64,000 nt of DNA from Variovorax sp. CF079 (GTDB taxonomy: Bacteria > Pseudomonadota > Gammaproteobacteria > Burkholderiales > Burkholderiaceae_C). The position numbers were made by a program, and so were the translations under genes. Every line of letters begins with the position of its first letter. The stretch's first letter is position 1. The notes under the pieces were generated by a model. The model did not search any database. It saw only the letters and a program-made list of their open reading frames with translations, and had not been told where the DNA came from. Shown here one piece after another: positions 46,148 through 54,891 of the stretch. The stretch is taken from assembly GCF_900101545.1 (NCBI RefSeq), contig NZ_FMZU01000008.1, forward strand, positions 207,048-271,047. Reading direction: 5' to 3'.

Positions 46148-48082
46148 ATGCCTGCCTTGTCGCCTTCAATCGAGACCAGAACAATGGCTGACGTCAGCAG
46201 ACCCCTCGACCTGGGCGTCGTCACGGACGCTGACTACCGCCTCATGGTGGATACGATCGCGGACTACGCGATCTTCTTTCTCGACCCCGGCGGCATCGTT
46301 CTCAGCTGGAACACCGGGGCGAAGCAGCTCAAGGGCTACCAGGCCGAAGAGGTGATCGGGCGCCATTTCTCGATGTTCTATCCCCCGGAGCTGCTGGAGA
46401 AGGAGTGGCCCCAGCACGAGCTCAAGGTCGCGGCCGAGGTGGGGACGTTCGAGGACGAGGGCTGGCGGCTGCGCAAGGACGGGACGCGCTTCTGGGCCAG
46501 CATCGTCATCACCCGGCTGACCGGACCGGACGGGTCGCTGCGCGGTTTTTCGAAGATCACCCGGGATCTGACAGAACGCCAAAGACAGCATGACCTGCTT
46601 CGCACCAGTGAAGAGCGCTTCCGGCTGATGGTGGACGGCGTCAAGGACTACGCGATCTTCATGCTCGATCCCGGCGGCTATGTCGTCAGCTGGAACACCG
46701 GGGCGAAGGCCAACAAGGGATACGAAGCCGGGGAAATCATCGGCCGGCATTTCTCGGTCTTCTATCCGCCCGAGGTGGCCGCGACGGGCTTCCCCGACAA
46801 GGAGCTCGAAATAGCGCGCGAGGTCGGACGATACGAGGACGAGGGTTGGCGAGTGAGAAAGGACGGCAGCCGGTTCTGGGCCAGCGTCGTGATCACCGCG
46901 CTCTTCGACGCGACCGGTCGCCACCGGGGATTCGCCAAGGTCACGCGCGACTTGACCGAGCGCCGGCGTGCGTCCATTCTCGAGGACGAAGGACGGCGGA
47001 TCACGACCTTCCTGGCGATGCTGGGGCATGAACTGCGCAACCCGCTCGCACCGATCGCCAACGCGCTGGCGATCGTCGAACATCCGAACGCGGAGGGCGG
47101 GACGCTGAAGAGAATGTCCGGCATCATCTCGCGTCAACTCAAGCAAATCACGCGGCTCGTCGACGACCTGCTCGATGTCGGCCGGATCACGAGCGGCAAG
47201 ATTCACCTCGAAGCCAAGCCGGTGAAGCTCTCCGAGGTGATCGCGGAAGCCGTCGAGACCGTGAAGCCGATGGCCGACACCAAACGGCATACGCTTGCGC
47301 TCGACACGCCCGCCAAGGACCTATGGATCAGCGGCGACCGTGCCCGCATGATCCAGGTGGTCTGCAATCTGCTGAACAACGCCGTCAAGTTCACGCCGGG
47401 CGGCGGGCACATCAAGGTCCGCCTGCAAGCGGCGGGCAGCGATGCGGAGATCAGCGTGAGCGACGACGGGCCCGGCATTCCGCCCCAGCATCTGCCTCGA
47501 ATCTTCATGATGTTCGCCCAGGGCGATCAGGACGTTTCCCGCTCGCAGGGAGGGCTGGGCCTGGGGCTCACGCTCGTGCAGCAGCTCGTGACGCTCCATG
47601 GCGGCGAGATCAGCGCTTTCAGCAAGGGTGTGCCGGGCCAGGGAAGCGAATTCGTCATCCATCTGCCGACCATCGCGGCGCCTCTGGAGATGCGCAGGGC
47701 CGATGGGCCGGAAGCCGGCAAGCGGGTTCTCATCGTCGACGACAACATGGATGCGGCGGAGACGATGTCCGTCCTGGTCGACAACCTGGGCTACGTCACC
47801 AGCACCGCCTTCGACGGGTATGCGGCGCTGGAGGCGATCAAGAACGAGCAACCCGACCTGGTGCTGATGGACATCGGCTTGCCGGGCCTCAGCGGCGTGG
47901 AGGTGGCCCAAAGGGTTCGCCGCGAGGTCGCCAATCCTCCGGCCTTGATCGCGGTCACCGGGTATGGACAAGCGTCGGACCGGGATACCAGTTTCGACGC
48001 CGGCTTCTATGCCCACCTCACCAAACCCATAGACGTTCGGCAACTGGAAAGTCTGCTCGGACGCCTGCTCGACAAGCCCTGA
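46148..48082 (+). CDS. Hybrid sensor histidine kinase / response regulator with two PAS domains
   Basis: 644 residues, no membrane helix, so cytoplasmic. Two tandem PAS domains (about 28-140 and 155-268) are near copies: both read DYAIF-LDPGG, SWNTGAK, IGRHFS-FYPPE and KITRDLTER/KVTRDLTER-type ends. Then HisKA with H294 in GHELRNPL, a HATPase domain with NLLNNAVKFTPGGG and GLGLGLTLV, and a receiver domain with D575 in LMDIGLPG. A second ATG at 46184 is possible. No DNA-binding output domain; the partner is unknown. Confidence 0.9.
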   Translation: MPALSPSIETRTMADVSRPLDLGVVTDADYRLMVDTIADYAIFFLDPGGIVLSWNTGAKQLKGYQAEEVIGRHFSMFYPPELLEKEWPQHELKVAAEVGTFEDEGWRLRKDGTRFWASIVITRLTGPDGSLRGFSKITRDLTERQRQHDLLRTSEERFRLMVDGVKDYAIFMLDPGGYVVSWNTGAKANKGYEAGEIIGRHFSVFYPPEVAATGFPDKELEIAREVGRYEDEGWRVRKDGSRFWASVVITALFDATGRHRGFAKVTRDLTERRRASILEDEGRRITTFLAMLGHELRNPLAPIANALAIVEHPNAEGGTLKRMSGIISRQLKQITRLVDDLLDVGRITSGKIHLEAKPVKLSEVIAEAVETVKPMADTKRHTLALDTPAKDLWISGDRARMIQVVCNLLNNAVKFTPGGGHIKVRLQAAGSDAEISVSDDGPGIPPQHLPRIFMMFAQGDQDVSRSQGGLGLGLTLVQQLVTLHGGEISAFSKGVPGQGSEFVIHLPTIAAPLEMRRADGPEAGKRVLIVDDNMDAAETMSVLVDNLGYVTSTAFDGYAALEAIKNEQPDLVLMDIGLPGLSGVEVAQRVRREVANPPALIAVTGYGQASDRDTSFDAGFYAHLTKPIDVRQLESLLGRLLDKP

Positions 48083-48106
48083 CGCCTTGCGCTTCGACGC
48101 CGATCG

Positions 48107-48550
48107 TCAGTAGGTCTTGTACGGCAGGAACTTCCCCGACAACACCACATTCACCCGATCCCCCTTCGGATCGGCCTGGCGCTGGATGTCCATGCTGAAG
48201 TCGATCGCGCTCATGATGCCGTCGCCGAACTCTTCGTGGATCAGTTCCTTGATCGTGCTGCCGTACACGCTCACGACTTCGTACCAGCGGTAGATCAGCG
48301 GATCGGCGGGCACCGGCGTCGGCAGCGAGCCCTTGTAGGGCACGACCTGCAGCCACTTCTGCTCCTCGGGCGTGAGGCCGAAGATCTTGCCGACGATCTT
48401 GGCCTGCTTGTCGTCGAGCGTCATCTGTCCCAGGCAGGCGGCCGTCGTCCATTCCTTCGAGAGGCCGACCTTCTTGGCCACGTCGGCCCACTGGATGCCT
48501 TTGGCCACCTTGACGGTGATGATCTTTTCGGTGATGTCGTTGCGGTTCAT
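48107..48550 (-). CDS. cynS: Cyanase (cyanate hydratase)
   Basis: Converts cyanate and bicarbonate to ammonia and carbon dioxide in the cytoplasm. 147 residues. The catalytic triad of the family is present as R88, E91 and S114 (YRWYEVVSVYG, GIMSAIDF), with the same spacing as R96, E99 and S122 of E. coli CynS. ATG at 48550. It lies 32 bases downstream of the ABC ATPase gene, at the end of the transporter operon, which supports a cyanate substrate for that transporter. Confidence 0.96.
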   Translation of the reverse strand: MNRNDITEKIITVKVAKGIQWADVAKKVGLSKEWTTAACLGQMTLDDKQAKIVGKIFGLTPEEQKWLQVVPYKGSLPTPVPADPLIYRWYEVVSVYGSTIKELIHEEFGDGIMSAIDFSMDIQRQADPKGDRVNVVLSGKFLPYKTY

Positions 48551-48582
48551 GCGGATGCTCCTGATTGAAATGGGTAAAGGGC

Positions 48583-49407
48583 TCACGAGGCCTTGGCCCG
48601 CGTGACGAGAAAGTCGACGATGTGGTTGCGCAGCGCGTAGTAGCCGTCAAGGTGATGCAGCCCCGCGCGCGTGCGCTCGCGCGGCAGCGGGTTGACCACG
48701 GTCTCGGCGATGTTGCCGGGTCTATAGCCACCGGCCGTTTCCGTGCCGTTGCTCATCAGCAGGATGCGGTCGGCGAGAAGAATGGCCTCGTCGACGTCGT
48801 GCGTGATCATGAAGACGGTCTGCTGCGTCTGCCGCACGATGCTCATCAGCTCGTCCTGGATCGAGCCGCGCGTCAACGCGTCGAGCGCGCCGAAGGGTTC
48901 GTCGAGCAGCAGCATCTTGGGCTGGATCGAGAAGGCGCGTGCGATGCCCACGCGCTGCTTCATGCCGCCCGAGAGCTGCGAGGGTTTCTTGTCGATCGCG
49001 CCGTCGAGGCCGACCAGCGCGACGAACTTGCGCACCTGCTCGTCGACCTGCGCGGCCGACCAGTCGGGCCAGCGCGACTGCACTGCGAAGGCGATGTTCT
49101 TGCGCACCGTGAGCCAGGGCATCAGCGCATGGCTCTGGAACACCACGCCGCGCTCCAGGCTCGGCCCGGCCACCTCGCGGCCGTCCATGAACACGTGGCC
49201 GCCCGACGCAGTGTCGAGGCCCGCGAGCACGTTGAGGATGGTGGTCTTGCCGCAGCCCGAGTGGCCGATGATGCAGACGAACTCGCCGCGGTCGAGCGTG
49301 AAGGACACGTCGGCGAACACCGGCTTGCCGGGCACGAAGGACTTCGAAAGCGATTCGATGCGCAGAAAGCCGGCGCCGGGGCGAGCCGCAGCAGCGTTGG
49401 TTGTCAT
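48583..49407 (-). CDS. cynD: Cyanate/nitrate-type ABC transporter ATP-binding protein
   Basis: 274 residues. Walker A GHSGCGKTT, signature LSGGMKQR, Walker B MLLLDEPFGALD and the H-loop THDVDEA are all intact; the sequence is of the NrtD/SsuB/TauB branch. The C-terminal ANNOTATED part ends with NHIVDFLVTRAKAS after a short linker. ATG at 49407, 22 bases after the permease gene. Confidence 0.9.
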   Translation of the reverse strand: MTTNAAAARPGAGFLRIESLSKSFVPGKPVFADVSFTLDRGEFVCIIGHSGCGKTTILNVLAGLDTASGGHVFMDGREVAGPSLERGVVFQSHALMPWLTVRKNIAFAVQSRWPDWSAAQVDEQVRKFVALVGLDGAIDKKPSQLSGGMKQRVGIARAFSIQPKMLLLDEPFGALDALTRGSIQDELMSIVRQTQQTVFMITHDVDEAILLADRILLMSNGTETAGGYRPGNIAETVVNPLPRERTRAGLHHLDGYYALRNHIVDFLVTRAKAS

Positions 49408-49429
49408 GGCGAGGGCCTGGAAAGAGCGA

Positions 49430-50290
49430 TCACTCCACATAAGTGACTTTCTTCTGCAGGCCGGCGAACGCCAGGTCCAGCAGCATGCCGACGACACCGA
49501 TCACCAGGATCGCGAAGATCACGTTGGTGAGCGAGAGGTTGTTCCACTCGTTCCACACGAAGTAGCCGATGCCGGTGCCGCCGACCAGCATCTCGGCCGC
49601 CACGATCACCAGCCAGGCGATGCCCATGCTGATGCGCATGCCGGTGAGGATGGTCGGCGCGGCCGCGGGCAGGATCACGCGGAAGGCGCGGCGCAGCGGC
49701 TTCACTTCCAGCGTGCTCGCGACGTTGAGCCACTCGCGCTTGACCGAGGCCACGCCGAAGGCGGTGTTGAGCAGCATCGGCCAGACCGAGCAGATGAAGA
49801 TCACGAAGATGCCGCTCACCGACGAGTCCTTGATGGTGTAGAGCGCGAGCGGCATCCATGCGAGCGGCGAGATCGGCTTCAGCACCTGGATGAAGGGATC
49901 GAAGGCCTTCTGCAGCAAGGGCGACATGCCGATCACGAAGCCCAGCGGCACCGCGACCAGGCAAGCCAGCAGAAAGCCCAGCCCCACGCGGCCCAGCGAC
50001 CAGGCGAGCTGGATCGCGATGCCCTTGTCATTGGGGCCGTTGTCGTAGAAGGGATTCGACAGGTGCTTCCACGCGGTGGCACCCATCTCGCCCGGCGTCG
50101 GGAAGCCCGCCGACTTCACCTGGCCCGGATCCTTGCCGAGCATCTTCTGGTACTCGATCTGCTCGGCCGACATGCCGGCCTGCGAGGCAGCGCCGCCTGC
50201 GGACATCGTCGCCACCTGCCATACCGAGAGGAACGCGGCGAAGAGCAAGACCGAGAGCAGCGCCGCCTTGAGGTTCATGACCTTGTGCAT
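49430..50290 (-). CDS. cynB: Cyanate/nitrate-type ABC transporter permease
   Basis: 286 residues. One N-terminal helix (about 7-30), a periplasmic segment of about 60 residues, then a five-helix BPD_transp_1 core. The EAA loop reads EWLNVASTLEVKPLRRAFRVILPAAAP. NrtB/CynB type. It starts four bases after the binding protein gene, so translation is likely coupled. Confidence 0.9.
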   Translation of the reverse strand: MHKVMNLKAALLSVLLFAAFLSVWQVATMSAGGAASQAGMSAEQIEYQKMLGKDPGQVKSAGFPTPGEMGATAWKHLSNPFYDNGPNDKGIAIQLAWSLGRVGLGFLLACLVAVPLGFVIGMSPLLQKAFDPFIQVLKPISPLAWMPLALYTIKDSSVSGIFVIFICSVWPMLLNTAFGVASVKREWLNVASTLEVKPLRRAFRVILPAAAPTILTGMRISMGIAWLVIVAAEMLVGGTGIGYFVWNEWNNLSLTNVIFAILVIGVVGMLLDLAFAGLQKKVTYVE

Positions 50291-50294
50291 GGCG

Positions 50295-51656
50295 TCAGGC
50301 CATCTTGCTGATCGCGAAGCTCTTGACGTAGTCCTCCGGCTTCGCGGGGTCGAACACCTTGCCCATGATCGTGAACTTGGGATAAGCGCCTTCGGGCGGC
50401 GTCTGGCCCAGTTCCTTCATGTGCTTCTTGGCATCCGTCAGCAGGAACACCTTCTCGGCGATCTGCCTGTAGTTGACCTCGCCCTTCACATAGCCCCAGC
50501 GCTTCATCTGCGTGAGCATCCACACCGCCATCGACTGCCACGGGATCGGATCGAAGTCAGCGCGATCGGGCACTGTCCTGATGTTGCCCAGGCCGTCGGC
50601 GAAGCGGCCGGTGAGCACCTGCGTGAGCACGGTCTCGGGCTGGTTGAGGTACTGCGCCGGCGCGATCACCTTGGCGATGAGTTCGCGGTTCTTCGGATCG
50701 CGTGCCATCGCCGAAGCCGTGAGCACCGAGCGGTAGAGCGCGGCGAAGGTGTTGGGGTTCTTCTGGATGAACTCGGTCGAGCTGCCGAAGGCGCAGCAAG
50801 GATGGCCGGCCCACAGGTCCTTGGTGAGGATGTGCAGGAAGCCGATTTCCTCGAACACGGCGCGCTGGTTGAAGGGGTCGGGGCCGAGATAGCCGTCGAT
50901 GTTGCCGGCGCGCAGGTTGGCCACCATCTCGGGCGGCGGCACCACGCGGATCTGGATGTCGGTGTCGGGGTTGAGGCCCGCATCCGCCACGTAGTAGCGC
51001 AGCAGGAAGTTGTGCATGCTGTACTCGAAGGGCACCGCGAACTTGAAGCCCTTCCACATCTTCGGGTCGCGCTTGTCCTTGTGCTTGTTGGCCAGCGTGA
51101 TGGCTTGGCCGTTGGTGTTCTGGATCGTCGCCACGTTCATCGGCACCGCGTTGGAGCCGGCGCCCATCGAGATCGCGAGAGGCATCGGCGACAGGAAGTG
51201 CGTGGCGTCGTATTCCTTGTTGAGCATCTTGTCGCGGATCAGCGCCCAGCCCGCCGTCTTGACCACTTCGACGTTGAGTCCCTGCTTCTGATAGAAGCCC
51301 AGCGGGTGCGCCATGATCAGCGGCGTGGCACAGGTGATCGGGATGAAGCCGATCTTCAGATCCTTCTTCTCGAGCGGGCCTTTCTCCTGCGCCATGGCCT
51401 GCAGCGCGCCCAGCGGCAGCACCGACATGATCGCGGCGCGCGCGGTGCTGGCGCCCACCGCGCGCAGGAAGTTGCGGCGCACGCTGTCGACCGGGAACAA
51501 CGCCTTCATGAGGCTGGCCTCGAGCTTGGCGTTCGAGTCTTCGATGGCGCCCACGTGCTCGCCGGGCGCATGGTCGCGCCCGCACGCGCAGCGCATCACC
51601 AAAGGCCGGTCGGCGTCGTAGGGGTCGCAGGCATTGGCGTCAGGCAGTAGGGACAT
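50295..51656 (-). CDS. cynA: Cyanate/nitrate-type ABC substrate-binding protein with Cys-rich N-terminal extension
   Basis: 453 residues. The binding domain (about 95-453) is NrtA/CynA-like (IGFIPITCATPLIMAHPLGF, VVPPPEMVANLRAGNIDGYL). A Tat-type signal RRNFLR sits at 60-65, preceded by an unusual 59-residue extension with C10, C23 and C25 (MRCACGRDHAPGEH). The ATG at 51656 has GAGGTG at proper distance; starting instead at M50 would give an ordinary Tat precursor. First gene of the operon with permease, ATPase and cyanase, which suggests cyanate import. Confidence 0.88.
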   Translation of the reverse strand: MSLLPDANACDPYDADRPLVMRCACGRDHAPGEHVGAIEDSNAKLEASLMKALFPVDSVRRNFLRAVGASTARAAIMSVLPLGALQAMAQEKGPLEKKDLKIGFIPITCATPLIMAHPLGFYQKQGLNVEVVKTAGWALIRDKMLNKEYDATHFLSPMPLAISMGAGSNAVPMNVATIQNTNGQAITLANKHKDKRDPKMWKGFKFAVPFEYSMHNFLLRYYVADAGLNPDTDIQIRVVPPPEMVANLRAGNIDGYLGPDPFNQRAVFEEIGFLHILTKDLWAGHPCCAFGSSTEFIQKNPNTFAALYRSVLTASAMARDPKNRELIAKVIAPAQYLNQPETVLTQVLTGRFADGLGNIRTVPDRADFDPIPWQSMAVWMLTQMKRWGYVKGEVNYRQIAEKVFLLTDAKKHMKELGQTPPEGAYPKFTIMGKVFDPAKPEDYVKSFAISKMA

Positions 51657-51781
51657 GGTGCACCTCGTTGAAAAGATGCAGCAGCGATGCAAGGGCCGGG
51701 CCGGTTGCGCACCTGCGCGGCCTCTTCACGCCTCTTCACGCGAAATCGCGGGAGGCCGGTCGACGCCGTGTAGGGCCAGCA

Positions 51782-52456
51782 CTACATGGATGTCGGCTTG
51801 GCGTGCCGTTCGGCATATAAGGCGAGCTCGACGTCGTTCTTGGTACCGGTCTTTTCGAGGATGCGCGCACGGTAGGTGCTGACCGTGTTGGGCGCCAGGC
51901 CGAGCTGCGCACCGATTTCGCTCACGGTCTGCCCGGCCGTGAGCAGGCGGAACACCTGGTGCTCGCGGTGCGAGAGTGCCTCGGCGCCCAGCGCCGATGC
52001 ATTGCCGACGGCGGCCGCCAGCGCCTCGGCCGTGGCGGCTGACACATACCTGCCGCCGGCCGCCACCTTGCGCACCGCGCCGACCATGTCGTCCGGATCG
52101 GCGCTCTTGTTGAGGTAGCCGGCCGCGCCCAGCTTGATGCAGCGCACGGCGTACTGCTTCTCGGGGTAGGTGCTGAGCATCAGCACCGGCAGCGCGGGCC
52201 ACTGTTTGCGCAGCGCCTGCAGCACGTCGAGGCCGTCGCGCGCCGGCAGCGCGATGTCGAGCAGCACCACGTCCAGGCCCTGCGTGCCGCCGAGCGCGGC
52301 CACGCTCTCCAGCACCTCGGGGCCGGTCTGCGCCTCGGCCACGACCAGCATCTCGGGCACGCCGTTCGACAGGTCGCCCAGCACCTGCTTCAGGCCTTCG
52401 CGCACGATGCGGTGGTCGTCGCCGATCAGCACGCGGATGTCTTTTGGCTTCGTCAC
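51782..52456 (-). CDS. NarL/LuxR-type response regulator
   Basis: 224 residues. Receiver domain with acidic D14-D15 and phosphoacceptor in VVLLDIALPARDG; C-terminal LuxR helix-turn-helix about 160-215 (LSHREHQVFRLLTAGQTVSE, NTVSTYRARILEKTG). The GTG start overlaps the kinase stop (GTGA). It lies 125 bases upstream of the cyanate operon on the same strand, so it is the likely regulator of that operon. Cyanate regulation in E. coli uses the LysR protein CynR instead. Confidence 0.9.
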   Translation of the reverse strand: MTKPKDIRVLIGDDHRIVREGLKQVLGDLSNGVPEMLVVAEAQTGPEVLESVAALGGTQGLDVVLLDIALPARDGLDVLQALRKQWPALPVLMLSTYPEKQYAVRCIKLGAAGYLNKSADPDDMVGAVRKVAAGGRYVSAATAEALAAAVGNASALGAEALSHREHQVFRLLTAGQTVSEIGAQLGLAPNTVSTYRARILEKTGTKNDVELALYAERHAKPTSM

Positions 52457-53628
52457 AGCGGCATCTCCAGCTGGAACACGCTGCCGGCGCCGGGCTCGCT
52501 CTCGATCTCGATGCGCCCGCCGAAGTGGCGTGCGCGCTCGCGCATGCCGAGCACGCCGTAGGCGGTGGCAGCTTCGAAGACATGGGCCGGAGCGCCGATG
52601 CCGTTGTCGCGCACGGCGATGCGCAGCAACGACGCATCGGCCTCGATGCGGATGTCGAGCCGCGAGGCTTTCGCATGGCGGCCGACGTTGCTGAGCATCT
52701 CCTGGAAGATGCGGAACACCGCGATCGCCGCCGGTTCGGGCAGCTCGATGCCGGGCTGCACCTCCATGTGCCAGGCCAATTCGAGCTCGGCCGACTGCAC
52801 GAACTCGTGCGCCTGCCATTCGAGCGCGGCCCACAGGCCTTGGTGATCGAGGATGCTGGGCCTCAAGTCGGTGATGATGCGGCCGACGTTGTCGACCGCG
52901 CGCTCGATCAGCCCGCTCATGTTCTGGCACTTGCCGCGCATGAGCGTGCGCATGTCTTCGGCGGCTGCCGGGCTGCGCTCCTGCTGTTCGCCGAGACGCT
53001 TGCCGATCCAGTTGACGTCCATCTTGAGCGCCACCAGCAGGCTGCCGAGTTCGTCGTGCACCTCGCGCGCGATGCGCGTGCGCTCGTCCTCGCGCACCTT
53101 GTCGAGCCAGGCCGAGAGCTCGCGCAGCTTGGCCAGCGCGTCGCTCAACTCGCGCGTGCGCTCGTCGACGCGCAGGCCCAGCTCGTCCTTGGCCTGCTGC
53201 AGCGCCTCGGCCGCGCGGCGGCGCTCGGTGATGTCGACGAAGGTGATGACGGCGCCGCGCACCTGGGCGCCGTCCACGATGGGGTGGCTCGAATACTCGA
53301 CCGCGAAAGCGCTGCCGTCGGCGCGCCAGAACACCTCGGTGTCGATGCGGCAGGGCAGGCCGCGGCGGAAGGCGTTGAAGATCGGGCAGTCGGTGTCGGC
53401 GTAGTGCGAGCCGTCCGGGTGCGAGTGGTGGGTGAGCTCGTGCATGTTGCGGCCCAGCACCTCGGCCTGCGCGTGACCGAGCATCTGCGCGCCGGCACGG
53501 TTGATGAACATGCAGTGGCCGTCGAGGTCGATGCCGAAGATGCCCTCGCCGGTGGACTCCAGCAGGAGCCCGAGCTGGTGCTGCCAGAGCGGGTGGCTGG
53601 CCGGTGTCGGCAGGACGGGTGTCTCCAT
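52453..53628 (-). CDS. PAS-domain sensor histidine kinase (NarX/DegS type)
   Basis: 391 residues, no clear membrane helix. PAS domain about 20-130 (GEGIFGIDLDGHCMFINRAG), a coiled linker (DELGLRVDERTRELSDALAK), HisKA_3 with REVHDELGS as phosphorylation site, and a HATPase C-terminus (NVGRHAKASRL, GVLGMRERARHFGG). ATG at 53628; a longer frame would run into the divergent dehydrogenase gene. Cognate regulator follows with a 4-base overlap. Confidence 0.9.
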   Translation of the reverse strand: METPVLPTPASHPLWQHQLGLLLESTGEGIFGIDLDGHCMFINRAGAQMLGHAQAEVLGRNMHELTHHSHPDGSHYADTDCPIFNAFRRGLPCRIDTEVFWRADGSAFAVEYSSHPIVDGAQVRGAVITFVDITERRRAAEALQQAKDELGLRVDERTRELSDALAKLRELSAWLDKVREDERTRIAREVHDELGSLLVALKMDVNWIGKRLGEQQERSPAAAEDMRTLMRGKCQNMSGLIERAVDNVGRIITDLRPSILDHQGLWAALEWQAHEFVQSAELELAWHMEVQPGIELPEPAAIAVFRIFQEMLSNVGRHAKASRLDIRIEADASLLRIAVRDNGIGAPAHVFEAATAYGVLGMRERARHFGGRIEIESEPGAGSVFQLEMPL

Positions 53629-53713
53629 GCACCAGATGCAAGCAACAGGCGTGCCGGGTTGGTGCACCCCGATAATCGACACCCAACGCCATTCACGACC
53701 AAGGAGACCTCGC

Positions 53714-54871
53714 GTGCCCGACCTTTCCCGGATCACCTGCATCGAAGACCTGCGAGTGATCGCCAAAGAGCGCGTGCCGCGCATGTTCTACGACTATGCC
53801 GACTCCGGCTCCTGGACCGAGGGCACCTACCGCGCGAACGAAAGCGACTTCCAGAAGATCAAGCTGCGCCAGCGCGTGGCCGTCAACATGGAAGGCCGCT
53901 CGACGACGAGCACCATGATCGGCCAGGAGGTCGCGATGCCGGTGGCCATCGCGCCCACGGGGCTGACCGGCATGCAGCACGCGGACGGCGAGATCCTCGG
54001 CGCGCGCGCGGCCAAGGCCTTCGGCATTCCGTTCACGCTCTCGACCATGAGCATCTGCTCGCTGGAAGACATCGCCGAGCACACCGACCGGCATCCCTTC
54101 TGGTTCCAGCTCTACGTGATGCGCGACCGCGACTTCATCGAGCGGCTGATCGAGCGCGCGCGCGCCGCCAACGTCTCGGCGCTGCAGCTCACGCTGGACC
54201 TGCAGATCCTCGGCCAGCGGCACAAGGACATCAAGAACGGCCTCACTGCGCCGCCCAAGCCCACGCTCGCCAACCTGATGGACCTGGCGACCAAGCCGCG
54301 CTGGTGCATGGGCATGCTGGGCACCAAGCGCCGCACCTTCGGCAACATCGCGGGCCATGCGAAGGGTGTGAAGGATCTGTCGTCGCTCTCGTCCTGGACG
54401 GCCGAGCAGTTCGACCCGACGCTGAGCTGGGCCGACGTCGAGTGGATCAAGAAGCTCTGGGGCGGCAAGCTGATCCTGAAGGGCGTCATGGATGTGGAAG
54501 ATGCGCGCCTCGCGGCCTCCAGCGGCGCCGATGCGCTGATCGTCTCGAACCACGGCGGGCGCCAGCTCGACGGCGCGCCCTCCTCCATCGAGGCGCTGCC
54601 GGCGATCGCCGAGGCGGTGGGCACCGAGATCGAGGTCTGGATGGACGGCGGCATCCGCAGCGGCCAGGACGTGCTGAAGGCGCGCGCGCTGGGCGCCCGC
54701 GGCACGCTGATCGGGCGCAGCTTCCTCTACGGCCTGGGTGCCTTCGGCCAGCCCGGCGTGACGCGCGCGCTGCAAATCATCCAGCGCGAGCTCGATCTCA
54801 CGATGGCGTTTTGCGGCCGCACGCAAATCGACGAGGTGGATTCGAGCATCCTGCTGCCGGGCACGTTCTAG
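53714..54871 (+). CDS. lldD: FMN-dependent alpha-hydroxy-acid dehydrogenase (LldD-like)
   Basis: 385 residues. Oxidises L-lactate or a similar 2-hydroxy acid. FYDYADSGSWTE near 25, PVAIAPTGLTGMQHADGE, and the active-site SNHGGRQLDG with catalytic H280 and the following arginine are intact; GGIRSGQDVLKA binds FMN phosphate. The GTG start has AAGGAG seven bases upstream. Its stop lies in a perfect palindrome shared with the convergent hydrolase gene. Confidence 0.92.
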   Translation: MPDLSRITCIEDLRVIAKERVPRMFYDYADSGSWTEGTYRANESDFQKIKLRQRVAVNMEGRSTTSTMIGQEVAMPVAIAPTGLTGMQHADGEILGARAAKAFGIPFTLSTMSICSLEDIAEHTDRHPFWFQLYVMRDRDFIERLIERARAANVSALQLTLDLQILGQRHKDIKNGLTAPPKPTLANLMDLATKPRWCMGMLGTKRRTFGNIAGHAKGVKDLSSLSSWTAEQFDPTLSWADVEWIKKLWGGKLILKGVMDVEDARLAASSGADALIVSNHGGRQLDGAPSSIEALPAIAEAVGTEIEVWMDGGIRSGQDVLKARALGARGTLIGRSFLYGLGAFGQPGVTRALQIIQRELDLTMAFCGRTQIDEVDSSILLPGTF

Positions 54872-54891
54872 GGCCTGTTAACAGGCCCTAG
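54868..54891. terminator. Perfect 24-base palindrome carrying both convergent stop codons
   Basis: CTAGGGCCTGTT at 54868-54879 followed directly by its reverse complement to 54891. The TAG of the dehydrogenase (54869-54871) and the TAG of the hydrolase (54888-54890 on the minus strand) are both inside it. It should act as a bidirectional hairpin, though no T-run follows. Confidence 0.6.

Noticed and set aside
51767..51786. Short TGTAG...CTACA repeat near the end of the response regulator gene
   Set aside because: Only five-base arms, and it overlaps the 3' end of the regulator rather than the operon promoter.
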